Shown piece after piece: positions 11,089 through 21,205 of a DNA stretch of 64,000 bases. Every line of letters starts with the position of its first letter. The stretch's first letter is position 1. The notes beneath the pieces were generated by a model. That model did not search any database. It was not told where the DNA came from and worked only from the letters and a program-made list of their open reading frames with translations. The position numbers and the translations under genes are program-made. This stretch comes from Mixophyes australis (taxonomy: Eukaryota; Chordata; Amphibia; Anura; Limnodynastidae), in assembly GCA_036250195.1 (NCBI GenBank), contig JAVHZZ010000010.1:84742757-84806756 (forward strand). The letters are read 5' to 3'.

Positions 11089-11620
11089 GTGTATACATAC
11101 AAGTGATTATTTTTATATATTTTTTCCGTCAACATTTCACACATTGTACCTCTGTACAATTGATAGTGATTTGAAGTCTTAAAAACTGCTCCGCTCATCA
11201 AAGTGAAACATATTTTCTTTGCATGCCGTATTTTGTCATACATCTGTGGATCATTGAATATTTATTTCTTATTCTCTTAAACAGATCAAAGATTTAATTT
11301 AAAAAAAATACTTCAATAGGTAATAGACCATATTATGTCCAAGCTATAATAATCAAAGCTGGGACTTTCTCCATGGAAAAAATAAACATATCATAGTTAT
11401 ATTCTGCAAACACTAGTAAATTGATTTTTTATTTTATTGTCCAGAGTTATGTAGATGAGAAAGATCTAACATTTTGGTCTATACAGAAATTGAACAATTC
11501 AGTCATATAAAAAAAAAACTATTTTGTAAGTTTTTCTCTCCACAGCACTGTGACTTTGATCTGCTACAGCTACACCAACCCTGGCAACCAGTATTAAGCT
11601 GCATACATTTTTATGTATGT
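10295..11620. other. Intergenic with a (TA)n microsatellite
   Basis: A (TA)n tract lies at about 11032-11082, followed by a short CACACA. The remainder is A/T-rich with no recognised gene or repeat. The short ORFs across the TA tract are artefacts. Confidence 0.5.
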
Positions 11621-11624
11621 TTAA

Positions 11625-12263
11625 AGCCGCACTGTCATCTAGGTAAATATTTTCATAAGGGGTCCTCCATTTCTCTCACAGCCCTGTCTGGTTTGTGGAT
11701 CTGCGCTTGTGATTGGTGCCCAGGGTCGGATTAACTCGAGGTCTAAATGGGCTACAGCCCAGGGGCCTCGGGCATCCAGGGGGCCGTTGACAGTGCTCAG
11801 CGGGGGGCGCCCCCGGTCCGATCAATGCTGCTGAGCACTGTCACTGTAGTCCTTCCGCAACGCTTAGTAATCTCCTTACTGAGGAGATCTCGTGAGTCTC
11901 ACTCTCACAAGATCTCCTCAGTAAGGAGCTTACAGAGTGAAGCGGAAGGACTACAGTGACAGGACAACAGAAAGAGGTAAGCGCTTGTTGTGGGGGGCGA
12001 TGGGCTGCTTACCGGGGGCCTCACAAGGGGTAGGCGGCTCACAGGGGGGGGCCTCATGAGGGAATGGAGGCCCCCTTAGCCCAGGGGCCTCCATTCCTTT
12101 AATCCGGCACTGTTGGTGCCCCCACTCACACCTACCTCTGCCACCATTTTATTGACGAACCAGCAGAGCTCTGGGAAATACAACTGCATGTCGGAGACCC
12201 CAGGGCTCCAGCTAAGGGGTGTGGCCACTTTATGAAAATATTTCCCTAGATGGTAGCACAGCT
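11625..12263. mobile_element. TTAA-flanked inverted-repeat element, interrupted by a hAT
   Basis: Arms AGCCGCACTGTCATCTAG and, inverted, AGCTGTGCTACCATCTAG continue into AAATATTTTCATAA on both sides. TTAA flanks both ends (11621-11624 and 12264-12267), which suggests a piggyBac- or Kolobok-type MITE. The middle is occupied by a later hAT insertion at 11721-12112. Confidence 0.65.
11721..12112. mobile_element. hAT-like MITE with palindromic core, TSD TTGGTGCC
   Basis: The ends are CAGGGTCGGATTAA and (inverted) CAGTGCCGGATTAA, with a perfect TTGGTGCC at 11713-11720 and 12113-12120. The core has two nested inverted pairs: GTCACTGTAGTCCTTCCGC at 11840-11858 against 11942-11960, and TCCTTACTGAGGAGATCT against its complement ending at 11927. 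It lies inside the TTAA-flanked element. Short ORFs here are not genes. Confidence 0.9.
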
Positions 12264-12354
12264 TTAAGCAATGTTTAAAATTGGAAATATGCCCTATTAG
12301 AAAACGTAGGATTTGTTTTCTCTCCAAACCTCTGAATCGCACTCCCACACCCAA

Positions 12355-12465
12355 TTAACCAGCCTCCAAGCCTTCAAACGTGCCCTTAAAACTCATCTTT
12401 TCTATCAGGCCTGCCAGCCCTCCTCCTAAATCTCCCACCTCCACATCCCAATTCCATTTATTAAT
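12355..12465 (+). pseudogene. LINE ORF2 C-terminal scrap
   Basis: The + strand reads SLQAFKRALKTHLFYQACQ, the conserved last segment of L2/CR1-like LINE reverse transcriptases. It matches the same signature in the LINE copies at 3.9 kb (- strand) and 25.5 kb (+ strand). No other part of the LINE is retained. Confidence 0.65.
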
Positions 12466-13172
12466 TGATGAGAAGCATGTTTTTAATCATCAATTAATTA
12501 ATCCAGCCCAGGTTAACTAAATAACAAAATAAGTGGGAAGAGCATTTTGTTCCTTTATAAGAAATGCAAATATGACCTTAACAGAGAAAGTACTTTATAC
12601 ATAGGATAAATGATTAGTTCGTTCAAATAAAAAAAATACAGTTTATAGTGACAAAATAAATGTATTCTTATTCATTGATGTAATCAAAACGAACAAAGCA
12701 TGAATCAAATTTGAAAATATCCAATATCCATTATTGGAAAAAAATCATGTAGGCATGATCTATACAATTAACAATATGGCCAACAGCTAAACGCCCTATA
12801 CCCAGAACTAATCTTAAAATACTATATTATATGCCATCTTTAAAAATGGCCTCATAGATAAAGAAGAACAATTCTCTTCACCAAGTGGTACTGCAATGTG
12901 CTTCCTTGGTAGACCTGTCTGCTGAGTGGTACAGGAACATGCATTATTGTTGCCAACTGGTTTCGGCATGCTAAAACCCTATCATCAGGGCGGAGCGTGT
13001 CTGTATAACAATATTAAATTCACTTGTTTTGAGAAGGTGGGGAAAAAGTGATTCCCTATTAAATGGGCATATCATCAAAGCATGATTTTGAAATGAGAGA
13101 AACCAAGCTCTGTTAAATCAGATATATAGAATAGATCAGAGCCACCATAAATATCATACATTGATAAAACAC
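12466..13172. other. Intergenic, with a hammerhead-like relic
   Basis: A/T-rich, with no gene. The - strand at 12951-12996 carries CTGATGA and CGAAACCAGTT in hammerhead order, but the stem between them is weak. No other family was recognised. Confidence 0.45.
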
Positions 13173-13175
13173 TTA

Positions 13176-13350
13176 GGGCTAGATTTACTAAACTGCGGGT
13201 TTGAAAAAGAGGAGATGTTTCCTATAGCAACCAATCAGATTCTAGCTGTCATTTATTTAGTGCAATCTACAAAATGACAGCTAGAATCTGATTGGTTGCT
13301 ATAGGCAACATCTCCACTTTTTCAAACCCGCAGTTTAGTAAATATACCCC
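13176..13350. mobile_element. 175-bp palindromic Harbinger-like MITE, copy 1
   Basis: Almost fully self-complementary: GGGCTAGATTTACTAAACTG... pairs with its inverse ending AAATATACCCC. The arms contain CCTATAGCAACCAATCAGA. TTA occurs on both flanks (TWA-type duplication). Same family as 13911, 25304 and 29104. Confidence 0.85.
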
Positions 13351-13910
13351 TTAGGCTGGACACACACTACAGTATTTCCAGCCAATTATCTGGCCAATCA
13401 GATGATAAATGGCCGGTTGGCCCAATATCAAGTTAGTGTGTATGCGCAACAATGAACAATTATCGTTTCAAAGCCCACTGTATCGTTGAACGAGATTTTA
13501 ACATTGAACTAAATATCTTGTTCAACAATGGAAAGATGTTGTTCCAATTCTGCAGTGTGTATGCACTAACGCCCGGCAGTGCCCATAGATTTCTATGGAG
13601 TGTGCGGAGTCACGATCTTTCAGCCGATGGTTATGACAGATGAAGAGCAGAGATCTGACGCTAAATCGTGTAAAACTTCAAGGAATCAGCATGCTGATCA
13701 GAACTTCTTTTTTTTCAGTCGCTGGTAAAATTGCTAAAAATATTGCATCATTAGAATTTTCCTGGAGTATGTACCCAGCCTTACACTGCATTACCAACCA
13801 ATAACTTCTGGACAACAAATATCTTCTCCATTAGAAAATAATTAGTTTATCCAGCATTGACACTGTTTAGAAGATGTATTTTTTCAGGACAATGTCCCTG
13901 TAAAGTCTAA

Positions 13911-14085
13911 GGGCTAGATTTACTAAGCTGCGGGTTTGAAAAAGTGGGGATGTTGCCTATAGCAACCAATCAGATTCTAGCTGTCATTTTGTAGAAGGCA
14001 CTAAATAAATGAAAGCTAGAATCTGATTGGTTGCTATAGGCAACATCCCCACTTTTTCAAACCCGCAGCTTAGTAAATCTAGCCC
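13911..14085. mobile_element. 175-bp palindromic Harbinger-like MITE, copy 2
   Basis: Long inverted arms start GGGCTAGATTTACTAAGCTG and end with the complement. The flanks are TAA on both sides (13908-13910 and 14086-14088). It lies only 560 bp from copy 1 and is more symmetric. The open frame starting at 14027 is a shadow of the repeat. Confidence 0.88.
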
Positions 14086-14088
14086 TAA

Positions 14089-15061
14089 GTCATTTATGAA
14101 GAATTACCTTAACTCACAAGGAACTTTTCAGGCAAGAAAAAGGTATAAAGTGAAGGAAGGGGGATTTTGTGCAAATCGAATACTGCAGAGGTGCAAATTT
14201 CTGGCAGAGCAACCTGATCTACAGTGTCTGCAAATTCTGCATCCCACAGAATTTATAGTCTGCAAATAAAGCTGGGATGACCACCGTTAAATTATTCTGG
14301 TGTTTGGTATGGTTGGCTTAAGAAATTAATAGGGGAATTCCAAGCAGAACGAAAATAATAGTCGGAGGAATTCCACGTGGAACACTTAAAGCTAAATTCC
14401 ATCTGAAAACCGTGAAACTTCAAACCCAAATGCATAAATTGCAGATTGAAGATATTTGTTACACTTTCGCTGCTTTAAACCCCTAAACATAACTTAAGTC
14501 CTATTCAATAAATATTAAAATAAAGACACAACACAAGATTTGTTGGCAAATAATAGGTCACAGTTTATTGAATATAAAATGGTGGTGGAGAAGGCAAATT
14601 GCGAGGCGGCACAACCAATAGCAATAACCAAACAGTGTATGACCATGCGGTACTAACCACTGGTCCCAGGACAAAAGTCCTTTACGTTTGGCCGGTGCTA
14701 AATCTGGCATCAGTGTGACTACTCCTCCTCCTCTGGACTCACAATGACGTGGTCATGGGGTCTCCCTTACAAGGGGACCAAGAGCCAAAGTACTTTAAAG
14801 AGGGTGGTGACCTGCGGCCAATCAGCGATAGCACTGTATGAACTGGTCACTGTCTCACAAATGCTTTTCTGCCAACCCTGCCTGCTCTGTATCAAAGGGA
14901 AAGAATATAGTTAGACATAACATGCATACATATAAAAATTGACGGGAGGGAGGGAGGGAATTCCAGCAGAGAAAGAGAACACAGCATGCCTTGGGAGGAT
15001 CTATATACTATCCTCAAGAACACTCCAATGGACATCGTATTGGCTGGGATCTGCAGTACAC
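14089..15061. other. Intergenic, nothing recognised
   Basis: Contains a moderately G/C-rich block at 14580-14880 with no domain or RNA signature that I can name. Short ORFs are unconvincing. Confidence 0.4.
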
Positions 15062-15545
15062 TTAACCCTGAGAGGGCCGTCTTTCCGACTGGGCACGATA
15101 AGCAGGTGCCTGGGGGCCCAGCGGGTAAGGGGGGCCCCCAGGTGGGACTCAATGAAAATAAAAAATCCTGCAAAAAAACTTACCTTTTGCGGTCACCTGA
15201 CCGTTCAGGTCAGGTGGTCAGGGCAGGTAGCTATCCGGCTCCCTCTCTGGTCCCCTCTTCCATGCTGTGCTCGCAGTGAATGTCGGGCATGATGACGTCA
15301 AAACGCCCGACATTCACTGCGAGCACAGCATGGAGGAGTGCAGCATGGAGGAGAACAGCGACAGCAACTCAGAAAAATGAAGAGAAGGGGATCGGACTCG
15401 GAGAACAAGGTGATTGAAAGGTAAGTTAAGGGGGATTTGATTCTCTAGCTGAAGAGACGCTGAGTGAGCACATGTAAAAAAAAAAGACATATATATCTAT
15501 ATATATATATATATATATAGATATATATATAAAATCACTTTTTGT

Positions 15546-15577
<32 letters not shown>

Positions 15578-15578
15578 T

Positions 15579-16159
15579 GCAACAGAAAAAACAAGTAGGG
15601 CGCCCCAATGTGTAATATCACAAATGTGGTGTTGGGAAGATGCAATAACTGCGTACCGTAAGGATGTATTCAAGAAGTAAAGATCATATGGAGGTTCCCT
15701 CTCAGTCTCCATCAGACATAACGACAATGTAGAAAAAACAGAACAAAAAATAACATAGTGCAGTATTGTTATATATAAAAACTGCACCAGAAACCAGAGA
15801 TAGTCCTCCACCAGGAGACAGAGTGCTAAAACAGGTAATAAACCCAAAGGTGAAAAATGTAGCACACATGTGCAACATGCAACCCTAGGTAAATAAAAAC
15901 TGCGTACCAGATAGTCACAGGACCATGAACTTTCTTGGACCATATATACAAGATCAGGCCATTCCTCTGTCACAACCTCATCCAATAGCGGTAATGAACA
16001 AGATTGAACAGAAAAGAATGGAATGTAAAAATATAGTCAATTTATTAAAATTGAATAGCACAGTAGTAACTCACATGAGGTAACCACAATAGCGCTGGTA
16101 GATGTCACCGCTCAACGCGTTTCGTCCCGGTGCAACGGGACTTCCTCAGGAGCAACAGC
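15579..16159 (-). mobile_element. (TA)n-embedded retroelement-like repeat carrying a hammerhead-like motif
   Basis: A block bounded by (TA)n on both sides, inside the composite element at 15070-16243. The - strand near its 16.1-kb end holds a hammerhead-ribozyme-like core (see 16110-16153). A weakly related block sits at 5705-6137, also between TA tracts. No reverse transcriptase or GIY-YIG domain is recognisable, and the 162-residue open frame on the - strand has no known motif. Hammerheads are known from Penelope-like elements, so a non-autonomous relative is my inference. Confidence 0.5.
16110..16153 (-). ncRNA. Hammerhead-ribozyme-like motif
   Basis: The - strand reads, in order: GCTC (helix I, 5' strand), CTGAGGA (fits the CUGANGA core), A, GTCCCG-loop-CGGGAC (six-pair helix II), GAAA, then CGCGTT and GAGC (helix I, 3' strand). 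Helix III would be the tiny self-complementary ACG/CGT, a form known in Penelope-associated hammerheads and thought to work as a dimer. All core bases are present. The one extra A after the core and the minimal helix III make activity uncertain. Confidence 0.65.
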
Positions 16160-16251
16160 ATATATATATATATGGGCCCCGGTGCACTGCTTTGCCCAGG
16201 GGCCCATAATGTTGTTAAGATGGCCCTGGATAAGCACCAGACGTTAACCCT

Positions 16252-16738
16252 ATTACCTGCATTTAAGGTCGCTTAGCTTATGGCTTCGCTTGTCATAATG
16301 ACGAGAATGTTCCGCAAAACAGTTTTAAACATTTTGCTCATCTGTAGCAAAAGGGTTAGAGAGAGAGCAATATGCAAATAAGTTACTCTATTTCAGGAGT
16401 ATTTCAAGTCTTTTCAGTCAATACTTTACCCACTGGGTAACCAAATTATGGGATGGTCAGTGCGGAGACAGAATCCCACCTACAGACAGAAAGGTTCCCC
16501 CTATCTGTTGCCCATTAGTCTATGATTAGTATGTGAAGGACTAGAGTCATTCTCAATGATAAATGAAAAACAAGTTTAGTAGCAGTTTAGGCTATGATTT
16601 GACAGCCTACAGGACAAAAGTGGATATTTATGAAAGTGATGATAAACAAAAACATATTAAACATGATACTATGTCAAAATTATGTTCATTTAGTTATTGT
16701 GTATTGAAATGAATGTTTTTTTCTTCAAAATGTCATTG
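16252..16738. other. Intergenic, nothing recognised
   Basis: No gene, RNA or repeat family recognised between the composite transposon and the SINE. Confidence 0.4.
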
Positions 16739-16997
16739 ACTATGGCCTTATCTGTGTGGAGTTTGTATGTTTTCCCCGTGTTTGCTTGGGCTTCCTCCGG
16801 TTTCCTCCCACACTCCAAAAACATACTAGGTAGGTTAATTGGCTCCTATCAAATTGACCCTAGTCTGTCTCTCTCTGTCTGCGTGTTATGGAATTTAGAC
16901 TGTAAGCCCCAATGGGGCAGGGACTGATGTGAGTGAGTTCTCTGTAGAGCGCTGCGAAATTAGTAGCGCTATATAAATAAATAAATGATGATGATTG
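16739..16997 (+). mobile_element. tRNA-type SINE, 5'-truncated
   Basis: Contains TCTGTGTGGAGTTTGTATG, GGTTTCCTCCCACACTCCAA, TTAATTGGCTCC and ATTTAGACTGTAAGCC, then the tail AGCGCTGCGAAATTAG...GCGCTATATAAATAAATGATGATG. The tRNA-like head seen in the full copy at 62077 is missing. The tail matches the LINE at 3569-4190. Confidence 0.8.
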
Positions 16998-17377
16998 TAG
17001 CTTCCAATAAAAAACAGACCCTACTTCCTGTGTTGAATAGCGTGCCTATCTTATCCTGCGTCTGTTACAATTAGAGATGGGCAAGCCGAGTAGGCTCGGT
17101 ACTCTCCCGCCCGCTCGGATACCAAATCGAGGCCGAACGTCATTGTGATGTCGTTGGATCTCGGGGCTCGGTTCTCGCGATACTTGAAGATTATAAATAC
17201 ACGCCACCACAGCAATCCATCGCCATTTGACAGAGGGAGAGAGCAGGGTGTAGTCACAGGCTGATTAGAGCAGGGACAGAGAATACAATATTCTGATTCC
17301 TATTGTGCTAACAAAAATCGCTAGAGAAGAGAGGAGAATAGAGGATTATTATTTTTTTTTCCATATTTGGCTGTCAA

Positions 17378-17690
17378 AGTGCTTTTGGGGTGTCCCCCAT
17401 TATCGGGCATAAATATATCTGGCTGTCAAAATTACTATCTGTCAGCAGTATCTACCAAATACTTTTTAGCACCCCCCCCAGTGCTTTTGGGGTGTCCCCC
17501 ATAAATGTGCATAAATATTTCTGGCTGTCAAAATTACTATCTGTCAGCAGTATCTACCAAATACTTTTTAGCACTCCCCAGTGCTTTTGGGGTGTCCCCC
17601 ATAATTGTGCATAAATATTTCTGGCTGTCAAAATTATTATCTGTTAGCAGTATCTACCAAATACTTTATAGCACTACAAGTGCTTTGGAT
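17378..17690 (+). repeat. Three-unit tandem repeat, about 100 bp, inside the hAT-like element
   Basis: Three units each contain AGTGCTTTTGGGGTGTCCCC, ATAAATATTTCTGGCTGTCAA and TATCTACCAAATACTTT. The ORF at 17505 reads through units two and three, so its first 65 or so residues are repetitive and may not be real coding sequence. Confidence 0.85.
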
Positions 17691-18401
17691 TCAAAGCAGT
17701 CCACATATGAGCAGAATGAGCAACCAGGTTCTGTCACCAGTCCTGATGTTAGTGTTCCCAGTACGTCATCTGGGCAAGGCGATGTCAAACTACACAGTGT
17801 TTCGAAATCAGTCCAAAAAACACACACCCAAAAAAAATTTACTGTGTTGAAGCGAAAAAGAAGTGTAACTGAGCAAAAGTTAAGTGCCGATAAAAAAAAA
17901 ATTGCCAACATGCCATTCTACACACGCAGTGGGAAAAAGAGAATGAGGCCTTCACCTTTCTCTATTAGTGGCAGCTCCAAAAATGTTACCGAGCCTACAA
18001 GTGGTGCACAACTACTGTTACTTGCCAAAGCCGGGCTGCAAGATAACAGTAAAGCATTAGAGGATAATGTTTGCTCTGAATCAGAAATGACACCAATCCC
18101 TGTGGAGAGTCCATCCAACAGTGGGATGTCTAATCGTGAGCATTCTGTTAGTGTACCCATAAAGAAGGGCCCTTTCAGCAGTTCTGCTAATGTGTGCCTG
18201 AACAGCCCGAGTGTAGCCGGTGATACACCAAGTGAGGATGACACTTTGGCTTTAGAAGAGGATGTGGGGGAGATTTGGGTATCCAACGATGAGGATGCGG
18301 TTAATTGTGTAAGTCCTGCAGCAGTGTGGCACCAGTGGGAGCAGTTCTGGCACGTGAGGTTATGGCACCAATATGCACTTTCCAAACACAAGCAGGGATG
18401 A
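17505..18401 (+). CDS. Unrecognised 298-residue ORF in the hAT-like element
   Basis: I do not recognise this protein. It is the longest open frame in the window. Residues 1-65 come from the tandem repeat and are doubtful. From about residue 66 it is rich in Ser, Thr, Gln and Asp, with a basic patch (KKFTVLKRKRS, then KLSADKKK) that looks like a nuclear-localisation signal. An acidic stretch (SEDDTLALEEDVGEIWVSNDED) follows near residues 240-263. This looks like a disordered nuclear protein or the N-terminal part of a transposon protein. The segment from SGAQLLLLAKAGLQ to about SEDDTLALEEDVGEI is duplicated downstream at 18680-18960. It may be a real element-encoded protein, an exon, or decayed coding sequence. 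Confidence 0.4.
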   Translation: MCINISGCQNYYLSAVSTKYFLALPSAFGVSPIIVHKYFWLSKLLSVSSIYQILYSTTSALDSKQSTYEQNEQPGSVTSPDVSVPSTSSGQGDVKLHSVSKSVQKTHTQKKFTVLKRKRSVTEQKLSADKKKIANMPFYTRSGKKRMRPSPFSISGSSKNVTEPTSGAQLLLLAKAGLQDNSKALEDNVCSESEMTPIPVESPSNSGMSNREHSVSVPIKKGPFSSSANVCLNSPSVAGDTPSEDDTLALEEDVGEIWVSNDEDAVNCVSPAAVWHQWEQFWHVRLWHQYALSKHKQG

Positions 18402-18679
18402 CGCAAGGGGCACAACAGATTAACATCTGGGCTGGTTTGAAAGATTTTTTTAAAAGATGTGTGACCTTGACCATAACTCCAACCAATCCTACTATTAACA
18501 TGCAAAGGATGGTGGAGGGCCAATCAGGGATTAAACTGTATTTTTCCTAATTTACAGTCATAAGGTTTAGGTGTAATATACACCCAAAGACGAGTGCTCA
18601 ATTGCTAAAAGTCATTGATGAAGAGGAAGACAAGCAGGCTTGTCTATAGAATTTGCAAGACCAAGTAATTTGAATTCCA

Positions 18680-18960
18680 AAAGTGGTGCACAACTACTGT
18701 TACGTGTGAAAGCCGAGCTGCAAGAAAAGACTAAGGCCAATCCCTGTGGAGAGTCCATCCAACAGTGGTATGTCTAATCGTGAGCATTCTGATAATGTAC
18801 CCATAAAGAAGGGCCCTTTCAGCAGTTCTGCTGATGTGTGCCTGAACAGCCCGAGTGTAGCCGGTGATACACAAATTGAGGATGCCACTTTGGAATTAGA
18901 ACAGGATGAGGGGGAGATTTGTGTAGGCGACGAGGGCGCTAAGGATGATGTGGATGATTA
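18680..18960 (+). pseudogene. Partial duplicate of the 17505-18401 ORF
   Basis: Repeats the coding module SPSNSGMSNREHS, KKGPFSSSADVCLNSPSVAGDT and ELEQDEGEICV, closely matching residues about 200-250 of the upstream ORF. Here the 5' part is frameshifted, and only about 70 residues remain open, ending at a stop at 18959. Its acidic end, DEGAKDDVDD, extends the module. Conservation at the protein level suggests the module was coding when duplicated. Confidence 0.65.
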
Positions 18961-19460
18961 GGATGCAGACAGATACCAAACTGTCTTTGTCCATTTCTTT
19001 TAATATTCTAATTCTACAGTCTATGCAGGCTGCTTTGTTTCTATTCAACTACAAGTGGAGGTCGGGGGGGTCATAGACAGCCACCAAACTACCTTGGTCC
19101 ATTTATTTTTTATATTGTTCAGTCTATCCAGGCTGCTTTTTTTCTATTTTACTCCTAGTGGAGAGGGGATCTGATGCAGACAGATACCAAACTACCTTGG
19201 TCCATTTATTTTTTATATTGTTCAGTCTATCCAGGCTGCTTTTTTTCTATTCAACTACAAGTGGAGGGGGGGAAGGGGCACAGACAGCCACCAAACTACC
19301 TTGGTCCATTTATTTTTTATATTATTCAGTCTATCCAGGGTGATTTTTTTTTATTCAACTACAATTGGAGGAGGTCGGTTGGCTATAGAGACAGAAACCA
19401 AACTGCCTTTGTCCATTTCTTTACATATTTAACTATAAGTGTAGGGTGTAATATACACCC
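18960..19460. repeat. About 105-bp tandem repeat (five units) inside the hAT-like element
   Basis: AGACAGATACCAAACT or AGACAGCCACCAAACT recurs at about 18967, 19075, 19179, 19282 and 19387. Each is followed by TTGGTCCATTTATTTTTTATA, CAGTCTATCCAGGCTGC and CAACTACAAGTGGAGG. Open frames through it are not genes. Confidence 0.88.
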
Positions 19461-19803
19461 AAAGACGATGGCTGCATTGCCAATATGCATAGATGGAGAG
19501 GAAGACAATCTGGTTTGTGTGTAGAATTAATGAAGACCTACCTACCAGGAGTTAAACTGTTTTTTTGATAATTTATTAGCTTTACAATTACATTACTTAT
19601 CCAAGAAACAGGTGGAGCACTAAATTTGGTTTTTTAGGCCCAAAAACATTGATTTTCCAACAAAATAGCAAAACAAAACCAAACAAAATCAAAACACGCA
19701 ATGGCGGTTTTGCAAAACCAAAACCAAAACACGACGGAAATCCAGATCCAAAACCGAATACAAAACCAAAACACGGGGGTCAGTGACCATCTCTAGTTAC
19801 AAT

Positions 19804-21205
19804 GGAAAAGCAGATGCATTATCAAGACAAGATGGCATCAATTATGGGATGAGCACATTGTTGTACAGTATGGTGGGTAGCAGAGATTAAGTATATAAAG
19901 AGGCCTTTGTGATTTAGATGGAGTGTGCAAAGCCATTTTAGTGGCCCAAAATGGGCAAATTTCTCAATACCTTGGAGGTGGAAGTAATTAGACCTCACAA
20001 TGACACACATTGTGCTTTGACGTACTTTGTGTATATGGCATGTAAAGAAGTATAATAATATCCCCTTACTATCATAAAGTATGTGAAACATAGATGAGAA
20101 TCAGATGTGCTGTATTTCTGAAGAACAAAAGAAATGATAAAAATCAATTAAGGAGTGTTCCAAAGATGATAATAAGCTGTACTTTGAATTAAGCGTTTTA
20201 CTTTTGCAGTTATTTATATTTAAGTTATGGCCCAAGAATCTTCCAAATATGAAATGAGAACAAAAGAATGTCCATAGAATGTCCATATCCTACCATTATG
20301 TGGTAGGATAGTCACAAATGTGTATAAAATAAACATACTGGGCACCCAGATTTGTTTGCTCTTCCTAAGCGTCCCCAATTAAAATAGAGGTAATAATTCA
20401 GCTGGTTATAAAACTGCTTACTTTGCCACTCATAGTGCGAGCCATCACCAACTCGACAAACAATGTCACTTTCAAAAGATTTATTTATGCTAGTTTCATA
20501 TATTAGATATAAAGGGTGCACAAAATCCACATTTTAGGATTTGGGTGAATGACTAACTCATTTTACTAAAGGTTCAGCAGAGTCTTGATAGGAAAGTCTT
20601 ATTGGTAATGCTTCATCAATATAAATAACTAAAGGGGACCTGTCAGTACCCTCCCTCCTCTGTAGCTGGCTCCACAATACAGGTGCCCAAACCAGGGGCA
20701 ATGTTTCTAGAGGGGGTGTTTCCAAATACTTGATTTCGGAACAGAGCAAACAACAAACTTGCTGCAATAAGCCTGCAACAAACACTTTTTTTTGAAGACA
20801 TATTGTTTTACTGTATATAACCAATGTTGCTTTTTCAAACAGTATAAAATGTTATCTAACAACAACTAGTAACTAATTTTAGTGATCAATTATCTGGTGA
20901 CCAGTACACATGATGGTACCAGATGATTTACATTGAGGGGATCATGACACAAATAAATTACAATGATATGAGGCAGGAGGGAAAAATGGCCCTACCCTAA
21001 CGAACCTACAATCTAAAAAGTATAAGGGACCAAGGGCAAATATCAAGCATGGAGCCACCCAATCTTCCTAATAGGTTGCTGAATCCAGTCTTGTTCCCCG
21101 GACTAAAATTTGCCAGCCCTCTCCTGACTGGGGCTCATCCCAACACTCCTGGGATGTGAGTGCTGGCGTAATTATTGTAAAAAGAAAAAAATAGCATTTT
21201 TATAG
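19804..21205. other. Intergenic, nothing recognised
   Basis: A/T-rich sequence. A short LINE/SINE-tail-like scrap (AACGAACCTACAATCTAAA) lies at about 21000. No gene or RNA recognised. Confidence 0.4.

Larger units (their letters stand above)
15070..16243. mobile_element. Composite hAT-type element with palindromic core and nested insertion
   Basis: The left end GAGGGCCGTCTTTCC and the right end (inverted) CAGGGCCATCTTAAC are similar. The interior holds GGGCCC boxes, AAAGGTAAG motifs and a perfect 29-bp inverted pair (15260-15288 and 15305-15333). TTAACCCT at 15062-15069 and 16244-16251 is a candidate 8-bp TSD, but the right terminal repeat ends about 15 bp short of it, so the boundary is uncertain. 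Related copies lie at 21336-22044 and 23936-24371. A second repeat is inserted in its (TA)n tract. Confidence 0.6.
17072..19795 (+). mobile_element. 2.7-kb hAT-like element with an unknown ORF, TSD GTTACAAT
   Basis: Ends TAGAGATGGGC and (inverted) TAGAGATGGTC, flanked by perfect 8-bp GTTACAAT (17064-17071 and 19796-19803). A TATA-like box ATTATAAATAC lies at about 17190. Three roughly 100-bp repeats lie near the left end, an ORF of 298 codons in the centre, a second copy of part of that ORF at 18680-18960, and five roughly 105-bp repeats at 18960-19460. No hAT transposase catalytic region or BED finger is visible, so it is probably non-autonomous or carries a foreign gene segment. Confidence 0.8.

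Noticed and set aside
15497..15985. 162-residue - strand ORF
   Set aside because: No recognisable domain; its end is TA/CA microsatellite and the rest lies in a non-coding repeat.
17918..18523. 201-residue - strand ORF opposite the hAT-like element ORF
   Set aside because: Shadow of the + strand module; only the + strand frame is conserved between the two module copies.
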